A stretch of 44,215 nucleotides of DNA from CAZLYX01 sp964563885. GTDB taxonomy: Bacteria > Pseudomonadota > Gammaproteobacteria > Burkholderiales > Neisseriaceae. A program made the position numbers and the translations under genes. Positions 7,974 through 14,955 of the stretch are shown here, piece by piece (position 1 is the first letter of the stretch; each line of letters begins with the position of its first letter). A model generated the notes under the pieces. It worked only from the letters and a program-made list of their open reading frames with translations, was not told the DNA's origin and searched no databases. The stretch is from contig CAZLYX010000012.1 in NCBI GenBank assembly GCA_964563885.1, forward strand, positions 1 through 44,215, written 5' to 3'.

Positions 7974-8035
7974 TTACTGATTACTGATTACTGATTACTG
8001 ATTACTGATTACTGATTACTGATTACTGATTACTG
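7974..8035. repeat. TTACTGA heptanucleotide tandem repeat
   Basis: Eight complete and one nearly complete copies of the 7-base unit TTACTGA run without error from the gap edge to 8035. The array is cut by the N gap, so its real length is unknown. It lies between the 3' ends of two convergent genes, 9 bases past the end of the DUF4124 gene, so length changes would not shift any visible reading frame. Confidence 0.97.
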
Positions 8036-8043
8036 TAAAGTTA

Positions 8044-8508
8044 TTAATAACTTTTCGTCTCGGTAGGGCTGTTTGGTGATGGTGCCGCAGCTGGCGTGTC
8101 TCCACTGCGTGCTTGATTTAATTCGGATTGGCGCTTAGCAACCTCATTTTCTAAGCCTTGAATGCGTTCTTGATAACGCACATAATTGCGCTCGTTGCCA
8201 TAACGCACTTGTTTGCCATCTGTCAGTGCCTTTTTAGCGTCGTTAAGGTTTTTCTCAGCAGCATTAATGGCACTATTGTCAGTCGCTTCTGGCTCGTTAG
8301 GCGTCTCAGTGGCTATGTTTGTATTGTTACTTACTGGCGCTGGTGTGTATATGTTTGGACGACCTAAATCGACATTGCGACAATTTGCGCCGCCTGTGGC
8401 AGTATAAGTGCTATTGCCTTTGCGATCTGTACATTCATAAACCGCAGCTAAACTAGGCAATGTGGTTAACAGCAGCGCTGCAGCGGTGGTAATGCTGATA
8501 ATATTCAT
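8044..8508 (-). CDS. Secreted DUF4124-domain protein with coiled coil
   Basis: 154 residues. A signal peptide (hydrophobic core 3-18, likely cut after the Ala-Ala near residue 22) is followed by a DUF4124-type segment. This has the family pattern VYECTDRKGNSTYT and a second Cys in GANCRNVDL; the two cysteines probably form a periplasmic disulfide. A Pro/Asn/Thr-rich linker (about 50-75) leads to a charged helix (about 78-135) with coiled-coil character, then a Pro/Ser tail. DUF4124 proteins are common in beta- and gammaproteobacteria and have no agreed function. It stands alone, convergent to the FAD-oxidase gene, with the heptanucleotide repeat just past its stop. Confidence 0.8.
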   Translation of the reverse strand: MNIISITTAAALLLTTLPSLAAVYECTDRKGNSTYTATGGANCRNVDLGRPNIYTPAPVSNNTNIATETPNEPEATDNSAINAAEKNLNDAKKALTDGKQVRYGNERNYVRYQERIQGLENEVAKRQSELNQARSGDTPAAAPSPNSPTETKSY

Positions 8509-8603
8509 GTTTTCCCTTTCACTTTTTATATTATTGTTTAATTGTAGCGCGCTTTGATGAGCATTTGTTATGATGCGTGCTGAAAATTTATGAAACTTTA
8601 TGT

Positions 8604-9044
8604 ATGGAACACACAGTTTATTTATATACAGATGGTGCTTGCAAGGGTAATCCTGGTGCTGGTGGCTGGGGCGTGCTGATGCGCTACAACAATCATGAGA
8701 AAACCTTATGTGGCGGCGAAGCTGAAACCACCAATAATCGCATGGAGTTACAAGCAGTGATTGAAGGCTTGAAAGTCCTAAAACGTCATTGCCACGTCAA
8801 TATTTGCACCGATTCACAATACGTTAAAAATGGTATGGAAACATGGATACATGGCTGGAAAAAAAATGGTTGGAAAACGGCAGCCAAAAAGCCTGTTAAA
8901 AACGATGACTTATGGCGCGAACTTGATCAGCTAGTGAGCGAACATAAAGTAGAGTGGACTTGGGTAAAAGGCCATACCGGGCATGTTGAAAATGAACGTG
9001 CCGATGAATTGGCTAATCAAGGTGCAGCTCGGTTTATGCGGTAA
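8604..9044 (+). CDS. rnhA: Ribonuclease HI
   Basis: 146 residues from the ATG at 8604. The frame is open upstream to a GTG at 8577, but the protein then gains nine residues absent from the family. It cleaves the RNA strand of RNA-DNA hybrids, removing primers and R-loops. The four catalytic carboxylates align with the classical enzyme: Asp10 in YTDG, Glu48 in NRMEL, Asp70 in CTDS and Asp134 in ERAD. His124 in VKGHTGH is also present. The basic protrusion (WKKNGWKTAAKKPVKN, about 85-100) that binds the hybrid is intact. It is a single gene ended by a DUS hairpin. Confidence 0.97.
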   Translation: MEHTVYLYTDGACKGNPGAGGWGVLMRYNNHEKTLCGGEAETTNNRMELQAVIEGLKVLKRHCHVNICTDSQYVKNGMETWIHGWKKNGWKTAAKKPVKNDDLWRELDQLVSEHKVEWTWVKGHTGHVENERADELANQGAARFMR

Positions 9045-9068
9045 ATAATTTAATAGAGTTCTAGCTTA

Positions 9069-9105
9069 AAAGGCTACCTGAAACATAATGTTCAGGTAGC
9101 CTTTA
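9069..9105 (+). terminator. DUS inverted-repeat terminator of rnhA
   Basis: Perfect DUS arms (9071-9082, 9091-9102) with an 8-base loop, preceded by AA and followed by TT. It begins about 25 bases after the rnhA stop. Confidence 0.75.
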
Positions 9106-9428
9106 GTTTTATATATTGATTTTTTGTGAGTTTAGATATTCATCATTAGGATTAATTATGCCTAATTATTGGCAGACGAGTTACCTATTATTAACTATAT
9201 TTTTGTGCAGTGGATTCATTTTTTGAAAAATTTAGAACAATTTTCTATCAAAATTACCTGGAAGCAGAAGGATGTACCATTTAAGTAACAGCTGAGATTG
9301 ATGGTATCTTGATAAGATTGATTGATTGTTTTCTCTGTGATAGTTTGTGTAAATTCTACCTGGATTGTTTGGCCTGAATTGATCTGTAGTTTTTCAGGCA
9401 TCCTCAAATTTTATAAGAGAAAATAATT
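9105..9428. other. Intergenic region before the lipoprotein operon
   Basis: No firm gene is present. The region should hold the promoter of the three-lipoprotein operon, but no strong -35/-10 pair is evident. A minus-strand frame of about 61 codons (ATG at 9401, stop at 9216) is open, but its only GAGG lies directly against the ATG and it resembles nothing I know. It could be a decayed gene fragment. Confidence 0.4.
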
Positions 9429-10103
9429 ATGAAGCATCACAAAACACTTTTACTGCTTACTACCACTTTGGCTTTAGGTGCTTGTGCCACCGAATCTTCG
9501 CACACTTTAGAAACACCTCAAGTCAGTAGTGCGGCGACTTCAGCGCAGTATCAAGGTGTGCGTAGCCCAATTTCAGTAGGTAAGTTTGATAATCGATCAG
9601 GTTTTCAGCAAGGTGTGTTTTCAAACGGCGTAGATCATTTGGGCAATCAGGCTAAAACTATTTTAGTTACCTACTTGCAGCAAAGTGGTCGTTTTAGTGT
9701 GCTAGACCGCACTAATAGCGCGGAAATAAAAGCTGAGGCCAATATTCGCGGGCAAGGGCAGGTGTTGAAAGGGGCAAATTATGTGCTAACTGGCGATGTG
9801 ACTGAGTTTGGCCGAAAAGAAGTGGGTGATCATCAGCTTTTTGGTATTCTAGGTCGCGGGAAAAGCCAAGTAGCCTATGCCAAAGTAAGTCTGAATGTTG
9901 TAGATGTTACCACGTCAGAAGTAGTGTATTCGTCACAAGGGGCAGGTGAGTTTAATTTATCTAACCGTGAAATTATCGGTTTTGGCGGCACTGCCGGCTA
10001 CGATTCGACTTTGAGTGCAAAAGTGCTTGATCTGGCAATCCGAGAAGCGGTAAATAAATTGGTAGCGGGCGTAGACAGTGGTGCATGGCGACCAACAAAA
10101 TAA
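9429..10103 (+). CDS. CsgG/HfaB-family lipoprotein
   Basis: 224 residues. A lipoprotein signal ends in LGAC with the lipidated Cys at residue 19. The mature part matches the CsgG/HfaB pattern: an early strand SPISVGKFDNRSGF, then a helix LGNQAKTILVTYLQQSGRFSVLDRTN, the GANYVLTGDVTEFG strand, a KVSLNVVDVTTSEVVYSSQGAGE hairpin and a C-terminal helix with A..EAVNKLV. CsgG forms the outer-membrane pore for curli subunits, but many relatives in this three-gene setting have no curli genes. A pore is therefore not assumed. It is the first gene of an operon with the DUF4810 gene (30 bases downstream) and the DUF799 gene. Confidence 0.88.
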   Translation: MKHHKTLLLLTTTLALGACATESSHTLETPQVSSAATSAQYQGVRSPISVGKFDNRSGFQQGVFSNGVDHLGNQAKTILVTYLQQSGRFSVLDRTNSAEIKAEANIRGQGQVLKGANYVLTGDVTEFGRKEVGDHQLFGILGRGKSQVAYAKVSLNVVDVTTSEVVYSSQGAGEFNLSNREIIGFGGTAGYDSTLSAKVLDLAIREAVNKLVAGVDSGAWRPTK

Positions 10104-10133
10104 GTATTTTATTACTTTAAGGGAAAACACCAA

Positions 10134-10490
10134 ATGAAAAAAGCCTTACTTTTGCCATTGGTTTTGCTATTGGCTGCTTGCGGTACTGCGAAGCAACCAC
10201 TGTATTATTGGGACAAATATCCAGATACAGTATATCAAGGCATGCAGGCTAAACTATCTCCAGATCAACAAATAAGTACGTTAGAGCAGTATCTGGAAAA
10301 AGCCAAAGCTAAAAATATGGCAGTCGCGCCTGGTGTTTATGCGCAATTGGGAATGTTGTATGTAGAAAGTGGTCGTGGTGAGTTGGCAGCTAAAGCATTT
10401 AATGAAGAAAAAGAACACTTTGTTGAATCGACTCAATTTATGGACTTTCTGCTGAAAAACAAACCAGCTAACAAAGGAATTATCCAATGA
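10134..10490 (+). CDS. DUF4810 lipoprotein
   Basis: 118 residues. The lipobox LAAC places the lipidated Cys at residue 16. The mature protein begins with the family pattern LYYWDKYPDTVYQGM and continues with a two-helix repeat-like segment (LSPDQQISTLEQYLEKAKAKN, then VAPGVYAQLGMLYVESGR). This resembles a tetratricopeptide-type hairpin and ends in a short tail. DUF4810 proteins are nearly always found between a CsgG-like and a DUF799 lipoprotein, as here. The stop overlaps the next start as ATGA (10487-10490), so the two are translationally coupled. The likely role is a small adaptor in an outer-membrane lipoprotein complex, an inference from context. Confidence 0.88.
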   Translation: MKKALLLPLVLLLAACGTAKQPLYYWDKYPDTVYQGMQAKLSPDQQISTLEQYLEKAKAKNMAVAPGVYAQLGMLYVESGRGELAAKAFNEEKEHFVESTQFMDFLLKNKPANKGIIQ

Positions 10491-11149
10491 AAACGTTCAC
10501 TAAGCTTGCCGCTTTAGCTGCTGCAGCGATATTGACGGGTTGCGTCAACAATCAAGCACCTTATGATTACACTGCATTTAAAGCCAGCAACCCGCGTTCG
10601 ATTTTAGTATTGCCACCCATAAATGAATCAGTCGATGTGAATGCGGTTAATGGCATGCTTGCGCGTACAACACTTCCTTTAGCCGAGTCTGGCTACTATG
10701 TTTTCCCTATAGCGGTGGTACAACAAACCTTCCGCCAAAATGGCTTAGATAACCCCAAAGATATTCATGCTGTTCAGTTGGATAAATTAAATGAAATTTT
10801 TGGTGCCGATGCGGTGCTGTATCTTACAGTTAAAAACTATGGCACTAGCTATTTGGTCATTATGAGCGATACCAGTGTGACCGCCGACGCAGTGTTGAAA
10901 GACGCTCGCACAGGTCAAAAGCTTTGGAGCGGCACAGCAACCGCGTCTAGTTCAGAAGGCAAAGGCAATCAAGGCTTGATGGCAATGTTGGTTATGGCCG
11001 TAATTGAACAAATTGCCAGCAATGTTGGTGACAAGGGTTATGATGTTGCAGCGATAACCAGCGATCGATTGCTAAGTGCAGGTGGTAGCAAAGGAATTTT
11101 GCACGGACCTCGCTCACCATTACATTTAAAAATCGAAGCAGCTGAATAA
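10487..11149 (+). CDS. DUF799 (GNA1162-type) lipoprotein
   Basis: 220 residues. The signal ends in LTGC with the lipidated Cys at residue 19. The mature protein has the DUF799 landmarks: YTAFKASNPRSILVLPPINES (about 27-47), GYYVFPIAVV, FGADAVLYLTVKNYG and a C-terminal region with LLSAGG and GPRSPLHL. The family is named for the meningococcal antigen GNA1162, whose fold has been likened to the N-terminal domain of TolB, pointing to an envelope transport or assembly role. It is the last gene of the CsgG-like/DUF4810/DUF799 operon and overlaps the preceding gene by 4 bases. A strong hairpin follows 57 bases after the stop. Confidence 0.9.
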   Translation: MKTFTKLAALAAAAILTGCVNNQAPYDYTAFKASNPRSILVLPPINESVDVNAVNGMLARTTLPLAESGYYVFPIAVVQQTFRQNGLDNPKDIHAVQLDKLNEIFGADAVLYLTVKNYGTSYLVIMSDTSVTADAVLKDARTGQKLWSGTATASSSEGKGNQGLMAMLVMAVIEQIASNVGDKGYDVAAITSDRLLSAGGSKGILHGPRSPLHLKIEAAE

Positions 11150-11206
11150 CACGGATTGAATGGTTTAATTTGCTAAGCGCCGGTGTGCATGTAAGGCGAA
11201 AATAGT

Positions 11207-11236
11207 AAAGCCGCTTCTTATTTGAAGCGGCTTTTA
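11207..11236 (+). terminator. Terminator of the lipoprotein operon
   Basis: AAAGCCGCTTC (11207-11217) pairs perfectly with GAAGCGGCTTT (11224-11234) around a 6-base loop, followed by T. This is an ordinary intrinsic terminator without a DUS. Confidence 0.85.
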
Positions 11237-11400
11237 AATTAAATTGAGTTGAAACGATTAAGGGTTAGTATATTGAGAATAAACCATGCTCTAGCATAAA
11301 GATACTTTTATAGGTATCGTATATTTTCGGTTTTAAAGTGCTAATAATATTTAATCCTTATCTACTACAGCCCCATATTAAATCATAATGGGGTAAGTAA

Positions 11401-11437
11401 AAAAAGCTACCTGAAACATAATGTTCAGGTAGCTTTT
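11401..11437 (-). terminator. Variant-DUS terminator of rarA
   Basis: The arms are AAGCTACCTGAA (11404-11415) and TTCAGGTAGCTT (11424-11435). Both carry the same G-to-A change (C-to-T in the opposite arm) relative to the usual word, so pairing is kept. The stem is extended by A/T pairs on the outside. It ends a few bases past the stop of the minus-strand rarA gene. Confidence 0.75.
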
Positions 11438-11442
11438 AATTT

Positions 11443-12759
11443 TTAATCTGATGATTCTGATTCTGATTCTTTATCAAGTGCTTGTAGCCAAGCGAGTTTT
11501 TCGCCAATTTTGATTTCTAATCCACGGGCAACGGGTTGATAGAAATTTGGTTCGGTAATGTCGTCAGGCATATAGGTTTCACCTGCTGCATAGGCGTTTG
11601 GCTCATCGTGGGCATAGCGGTATTCACGACCATAGCCTAGCTCTTTCATCAACTTGCTTGGCGCGTTGCGTAAATGTACTGGCACTTCATAGGATGGGCT
11701 GCTTGCAATCAATGCGCGCATTTGATTGTAAGCTTTGTAACCTGCATTTGATTTGGGCGCAGCGGCAAGATACAACACGGCTTGTGCGAGGGCGAGCTCA
11801 CCTTCTGGCGAACCAAGCCGTTCGTAGGTTAGGGCAGCATCATTGCAGATTTGGCATGCGCGTGGATCGGCTAGGCCAATGTCTTCCCATGCCATGCGGA
11901 TGATGCGACGGGCAAGATAGCGTGGATCAGCGCCGCCGTCTAGCATGCGGCAAAACCAGTAAAGTGCGGCATTGGGGTGAGATCCGCGCACAGATTTGTG
12001 TAGTGCAGAAATTTGTTCGTAGAAGCTGTCGCCACCTTTATCGAAGCGTCGAATTTGAGTGCCTAAACTGTTGGCGATAAACTCGGCATTTAGCGTAACA
12101 ATGTTTTGAGTTTGAGCAGCACGAATAAGTTGTTCGAGCAAATTAAGCAATCGGCGCGCATCGCCATCGGCACTGCCAAGCAACAAGCTTCGCGCTTCGT
12201 CATCAATTTGCATGGCTTGGTTTTCAGGTAGCCTTAACACTTTGTCACACAATTGATCTAACTCATCATGATTTAATGATTTAAGAGTGTACACTTGAGC
12301 GCGGCTTAACAATGCGGGATTGACTTCAAATGAAGGATTTTCGGTGGTGGCACCAATAAAGGTGAGCAAACCACTTTCTACATAAGGTAAAAAGGCATCT
12401 TGTTGAGCTTTGTTAAAGCGGTGTACTTCATCCACAAATAAAATGGTGGCTTGATGGTTTTGCAGGGCCAATTCGGCTTTTTCTACTGCTGCGCGAATAT
12501 CTTTTACGCCAGCGAATACGGCAGAAATAGGCAAAAACTGAGCATTGAAACTTTGTGCCAAGATGCGAGCGAGGGTAGTTTTACCTACACCTGGTGGCCC
12601 CCAAAGCAGCATTGAATGAGGCTGACCGCTTTCTACTGCTACGCGCAAGGGTTTACCTGAGCCGATAAGATGTTGTTGGCCAATAACATCGTCCAAGCTA
12701 TGCGGACGCAGTCTTTCAGCTAGTGGAGCATCGGGTTGGCGAGAAAATAAATCAGACAT
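11443..12759 (-). CDS. rarA: Replication-associated recombination protein A (AAA+ ATPase)
   Basis: 438 residues from the ATG at 12759. A TTG six codons upstream is in frame but unlikely. RarA (MgsA) is a tetrameric AAA+ ATPase related to clamp loaders; it acts at stalled replication forks with SSB. Visible elements are PLAERLRPHSLDDVIGQQHL at the start, Walker A GPPGVGKT (54-61), Walker B LFVDE (107-111) followed by HRFNKAQQD, sensor 1 GATTENPS (136-143) and the arginine-finger region ALLSRAQVY. The C-terminal half carries the family's DGDARRLLNLLE and oligomerisation region. An intact DUS (12223-12234) lies in the coding sequence and encodes RLPEN. The acidic C-terminal tail is rich in Glu and Ser. 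Confidence 0.96.
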   Translation of the reverse strand: MSDLFSRQPDAPLAERLRPHSLDDVIGQQHLIGSGKPLRVAVESGQPHSMLLWGPPGVGKTTLARILAQSFNAQFLPISAVFAGVKDIRAAVEKAELALQNHQATILFVDEVHRFNKAQQDAFLPYVESGLLTFIGATTENPSFEVNPALLSRAQVYTLKSLNHDELDQLCDKVLRLPENQAMQIDDEARSLLLGSADGDARRLLNLLEQLIRAAQTQNIVTLNAEFIANSLGTQIRRFDKGGDSFYEQISALHKSVRGSHPNAALYWFCRMLDGGADPRYLARRIIRMAWEDIGLADPRACQICNDAALTYERLGSPEGELALAQAVLYLAAAPKSNAGYKAYNQMRALIASSPSYEVPVHLRNAPSKLMKELGYGREYRYAHDEPNAYAAGETYMPDDITEPNFYQPVARGLEIKIGEKLAWLQALDKESESESSD

Positions 12760-12795
12760 ATGGCGCTTTCGGTACAATAGACGGCATGGTGTTCT

Positions 12796-12801
12796 ATTAT
12801 A
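12796..12801 (-). promoter_or_regulatory. Candidate -10 element for rarA
   Basis: A perfect TATAAT reads on the minus strand, which would put the transcript start about 30 bases before the rarA ATG. No good -35 hexamer is visible at 16-18 bases, so this rests on the -10 alone. Confidence 0.35.
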
Positions 12802-12940
12802 GGTGAAAACTTAGCTGATCGAGCGACTTGGTGTTTTTGAGGTCGAAAACGCCAAATTTATCGCAATTATGCTTGTCTTAATGTGCTAAATAATAAGATA
12901 ATCAGCCGTTTGTTGGTTATTTAATTATAAAGAGTGGAAA

Positions 12941-13309
12941 ATGAAAAAAATCATATTGGCAGCAATGGTTGTGTTGAGTTTAGGTGGTTGTGCAGCTGGC
13001 GGAAACGGCGATATTTTGGGCGGTGGCATGGGCACAGGTAACAGCGTGTTAAAATTGGCCATTGATAACCAATGTCGTACCGAGTTAAACAGCCGCAATG
13101 AATGGCGTGTGGTGGCATTGGCGATGAGTCAGGCGCAACAGCAAGCGTGGGAAGATAAAATTTGTGGTTGCGCTAGCGAAGAAGCCTTAAATCATACTGG
13201 TGTGAACGATGTGGCACAAATGATGAATCCAGCTACTCGCACCCAAGCAATCGCAACGGTTACTGCAAAAACTGTTACGGCTTGTAGCACCCGTCTCTTC
13301 GCTAAATAA
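12941..13309 (+). CDS. Cysteine-rich small lipoprotein
   Basis: 122 residues. The signal ends in LGGC with lipidated Cys17. A Gly-rich stretch (CAAGGNGDILGGGMGTG) is followed by a compact domain with four more Cys in DNQCRTEL, DKICGCASEE and VTACSTR, enough for two disulfides. A DUF-type conserved lipoprotein of Neisseriaceae is likely, but I do not recognise a named family. It has a good purine-rich ribosome-binding site and no operon partner; thrC follows after a DUS hairpin. The even cysteine content and lipoprotein signal point to a folded outer-membrane-attached periplasmic domain. Confidence 0.8.
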   Translation: MKKIILAAMVVLSLGGCAAGGNGDILGGGMGTGNSVLKLAIDNQCRTELNSRNEWRVVALAMSQAQQQAWEDKICGCASEEALNHTGVNDVAQMMNPATRTQAIATVTAKTVTACSTRLFAK

Positions 13310-13312
13310 TCC

Positions 13313-13347
13313 TTTTAGGTAGCCTATTAGATTAAAGGCTACCTGAA
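13313..13347 (+). repeat. Imperfect DUS inverted pair
   Basis: TTTAGGTAGCCT (13314-13325, one base off) faces a perfect AGGCTACCTGAA (13336-13347) across a 10-base spacer. The arms are in the opposite order to most pairs here (TTCAGG arm first). There is no T run, so termination is less certain than at other copies. Confidence 0.65.
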
Positions 13348-13418
13348 TACTTTTAGGAGATTATTTGTTGTTGATGATATGGTTGATTTAAACCTATCAA
13401 GAGCAAAAGAGAAAAATT

Positions 13419-14831
13419 ATGAAATATATCAGCACTCGCGGTCAGACCGCACACAAACCATTTAGCGAAGTATTATTGATGGGCTTGGCACCAGATGGTG
13501 GTTTGATGTTGCCTGAACGTTATCCTGAAGTTTGCCCGCAAAAATTAGAGCATTGGCGCAGTCTAAGTTATTCAGAGCTGGCTTTTGAAGTGATGAGTTT
13601 ATTTATCACTGATGTTCCTGCTGCGGATTTACGCGATATTCTTAACCGCACCTATACCGAGCAAACATTCGGTAGTGCCGAAATCACACCAGTGCGCACG
13701 TTGAGCGATGGTTTAAAAATTCAAGAATTATCTAATGGTCCAACGTTAGCGTTTAAAGACATGGCGATGCAGTTTTTAGGAAATGCGTTTGAATATGTGT
13801 TGGCCAAAGAAGATCGCAAACTAAATATTTTAGGCGCAACCAGTGGTGACACAGGATCGGCTGCAGAATATGCATTGCGCGGTAAAAAAGGCGTGCAAGT
13901 ATTTATGTTGTCGCCTGATGGTAAAATGAGCGCGTTTCAACGTGCACAAATGTTTAGCTTAGTTGATGAGAATATCCATAATATTGCGGTAACGGGCATG
14001 TTCGACGATTGCCAAGACATCGTTAAGGCGGTGCAAGGCGATGCGCATTTTAAAGAGCATTACCAGATTGGTACGGTTAACTCGATTAACTGGGGTCGTA
14101 TTGTGGCGCAAGTGGTTTATTACTTTGCGGGCTATTTTAACGCTACTACCAGTAATGAACAAAAAGTGAGTTTTTGTGTGCCAAGTGGCAACTTTGGCAA
14201 CGTGTGCGCTGGCCACATTGCCCGCCAAATGGGTTTGCCAATTGGGCGTTTGATTGTAGCGACGAATGAAAATGATGTATTAGACGAGTTTTTTAAAACA
14301 GGTCATTATCGCCCGCGCAGCGCCAGCAATACACAAGTGACTTCAAGCCCATCGATGGATATTTCAAAAGCTTCTAACTTTGAGCGTTTTATTTTTGACG
14401 TGGTTGGTCGTGATGGTGATCAAATAGCGGCATTGTGGGCTGAGGTAGGTGCTGGAAAAGGCTTTGATTTAAGCTTAGAGCTACAGGCAATTCAACAAGG
14501 GTACGGTTTTGTATCGGGTAAAAGTACCCACGCTGATCGCATTGCCACCATTGCTGCCGTATATCAAACCGACCAACAATTAGTTGATCCACACACTGCC
14601 GATGGCATTAAAGTTGCGCGCGAAGTGAGAATGTCGGGTGAAATGATTGTCTGCTTGGAAACTGCATTAGCGGCTAAGTTTGAAGAAACTGTACACGAAG
14701 CTGTGGGTGAAGTGGCGATTCCACGGCCAGCGGCTTTGGCTGGCTTAGAAGATTTACCGCAACGTGTGGAAGTGGTGCCAAATGATGTCGAAGTGGTTAA
14801 AAGCATTATTCGTAAAACGTTAGATTATTAA
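13419..14831 (+). CDS. thrC: Threonine synthase
   Basis: 470 residues, the length of the longer (E. coli/yeast-like) threonine synthase class. It converts O-phosphohomoserine to threonine with PLP. Family features are the N-terminal MKYISTRGQ start, SNGPTLAFKDMAMQFLGN with the PLP Lys113, ILGATSGDTGSAAE (phosphate and cofactor binding), TVNSINWGRIVAQ and FCVPSGNFGNV. The frame is full length and uninterrupted. No other threonine gene (hom, thrB) is adjacent. Two DUS pairs bracket the gene, and msbA follows downstream. Confidence 0.97.
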   Translation: MKYISTRGQTAHKPFSEVLLMGLAPDGGLMLPERYPEVCPQKLEHWRSLSYSELAFEVMSLFITDVPAADLRDILNRTYTEQTFGSAEITPVRTLSDGLKIQELSNGPTLAFKDMAMQFLGNAFEYVLAKEDRKLNILGATSGDTGSAAEYALRGKKGVQVFMLSPDGKMSAFQRAQMFSLVDENIHNIAVTGMFDDCQDIVKAVQGDAHFKEHYQIGTVNSINWGRIVAQVVYYFAGYFNATTSNEQKVSFCVPSGNFGNVCAGHIARQMGLPIGRLIVATNENDVLDEFFKTGHYRPRSASNTQVTSSPSMDISKASNFERFIFDVVGRDGDQIAALWAEVGAGKGFDLSLELQAIQQGYGFVSGKSTHADRIATIAAVYQTDQQLVDPHTADGIKVAREVRMSGEMIVCLETALAAKFEETVHEAVGEVAIPRPAALAGLEDLPQRVEVVPNDVEVVKSIIRKTLDY

Positions 14832-14834
14832 TAC

Positions 14835-14863
14835 TTCAGGTAGCCTTTATGAGGCTACCTGAA
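14835..14863 (+). repeat. DUS inverted pair after thrC
   Basis: TTCAGGTAGCCT (14835-14846) and AGGCTACCTGAA (14852-14863) are both perfect, with a 5-base loop, 4 bases after the thrC stop. The TTCAGG-first order leaves no T run. It could still terminate, but less surely than the AGGCT-first pairs. Confidence 0.75.
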
Positions 14864-14955
14864 TTAAACCAAACTTGTCTGCACCTACTACTACATTGTT
14901 GCTGGTGTACTTTTGTATTAAAAGCAGGTCTTGCCTGCATTGCGAATCCTTATCT

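Noticed and set aside
7974..8035. CRISPR array or phase-variation switch
   Set aside because: The units are 7 bases with no spacers, so it is not CRISPR. The array lies beyond the ends of both visible genes and cannot shift a frame or set promoter spacing for them.
12780..12790. ATGCCGTCT on the minus strand before rarA, resembling the Neisseria-type uptake word ATGCCGTCTGAA
   Set aside because: Only the first 9 of 12 bases match, it is a single occurrence, and the window clearly uses AGGCTACCTGAA.
14875..14955. Upstream TTG start for msbA
   Set aside because: The extra 27 residues are Cys-rich and unlike the family's N-terminus; the ATG at 14956 directly precedes a normal MsbA start.
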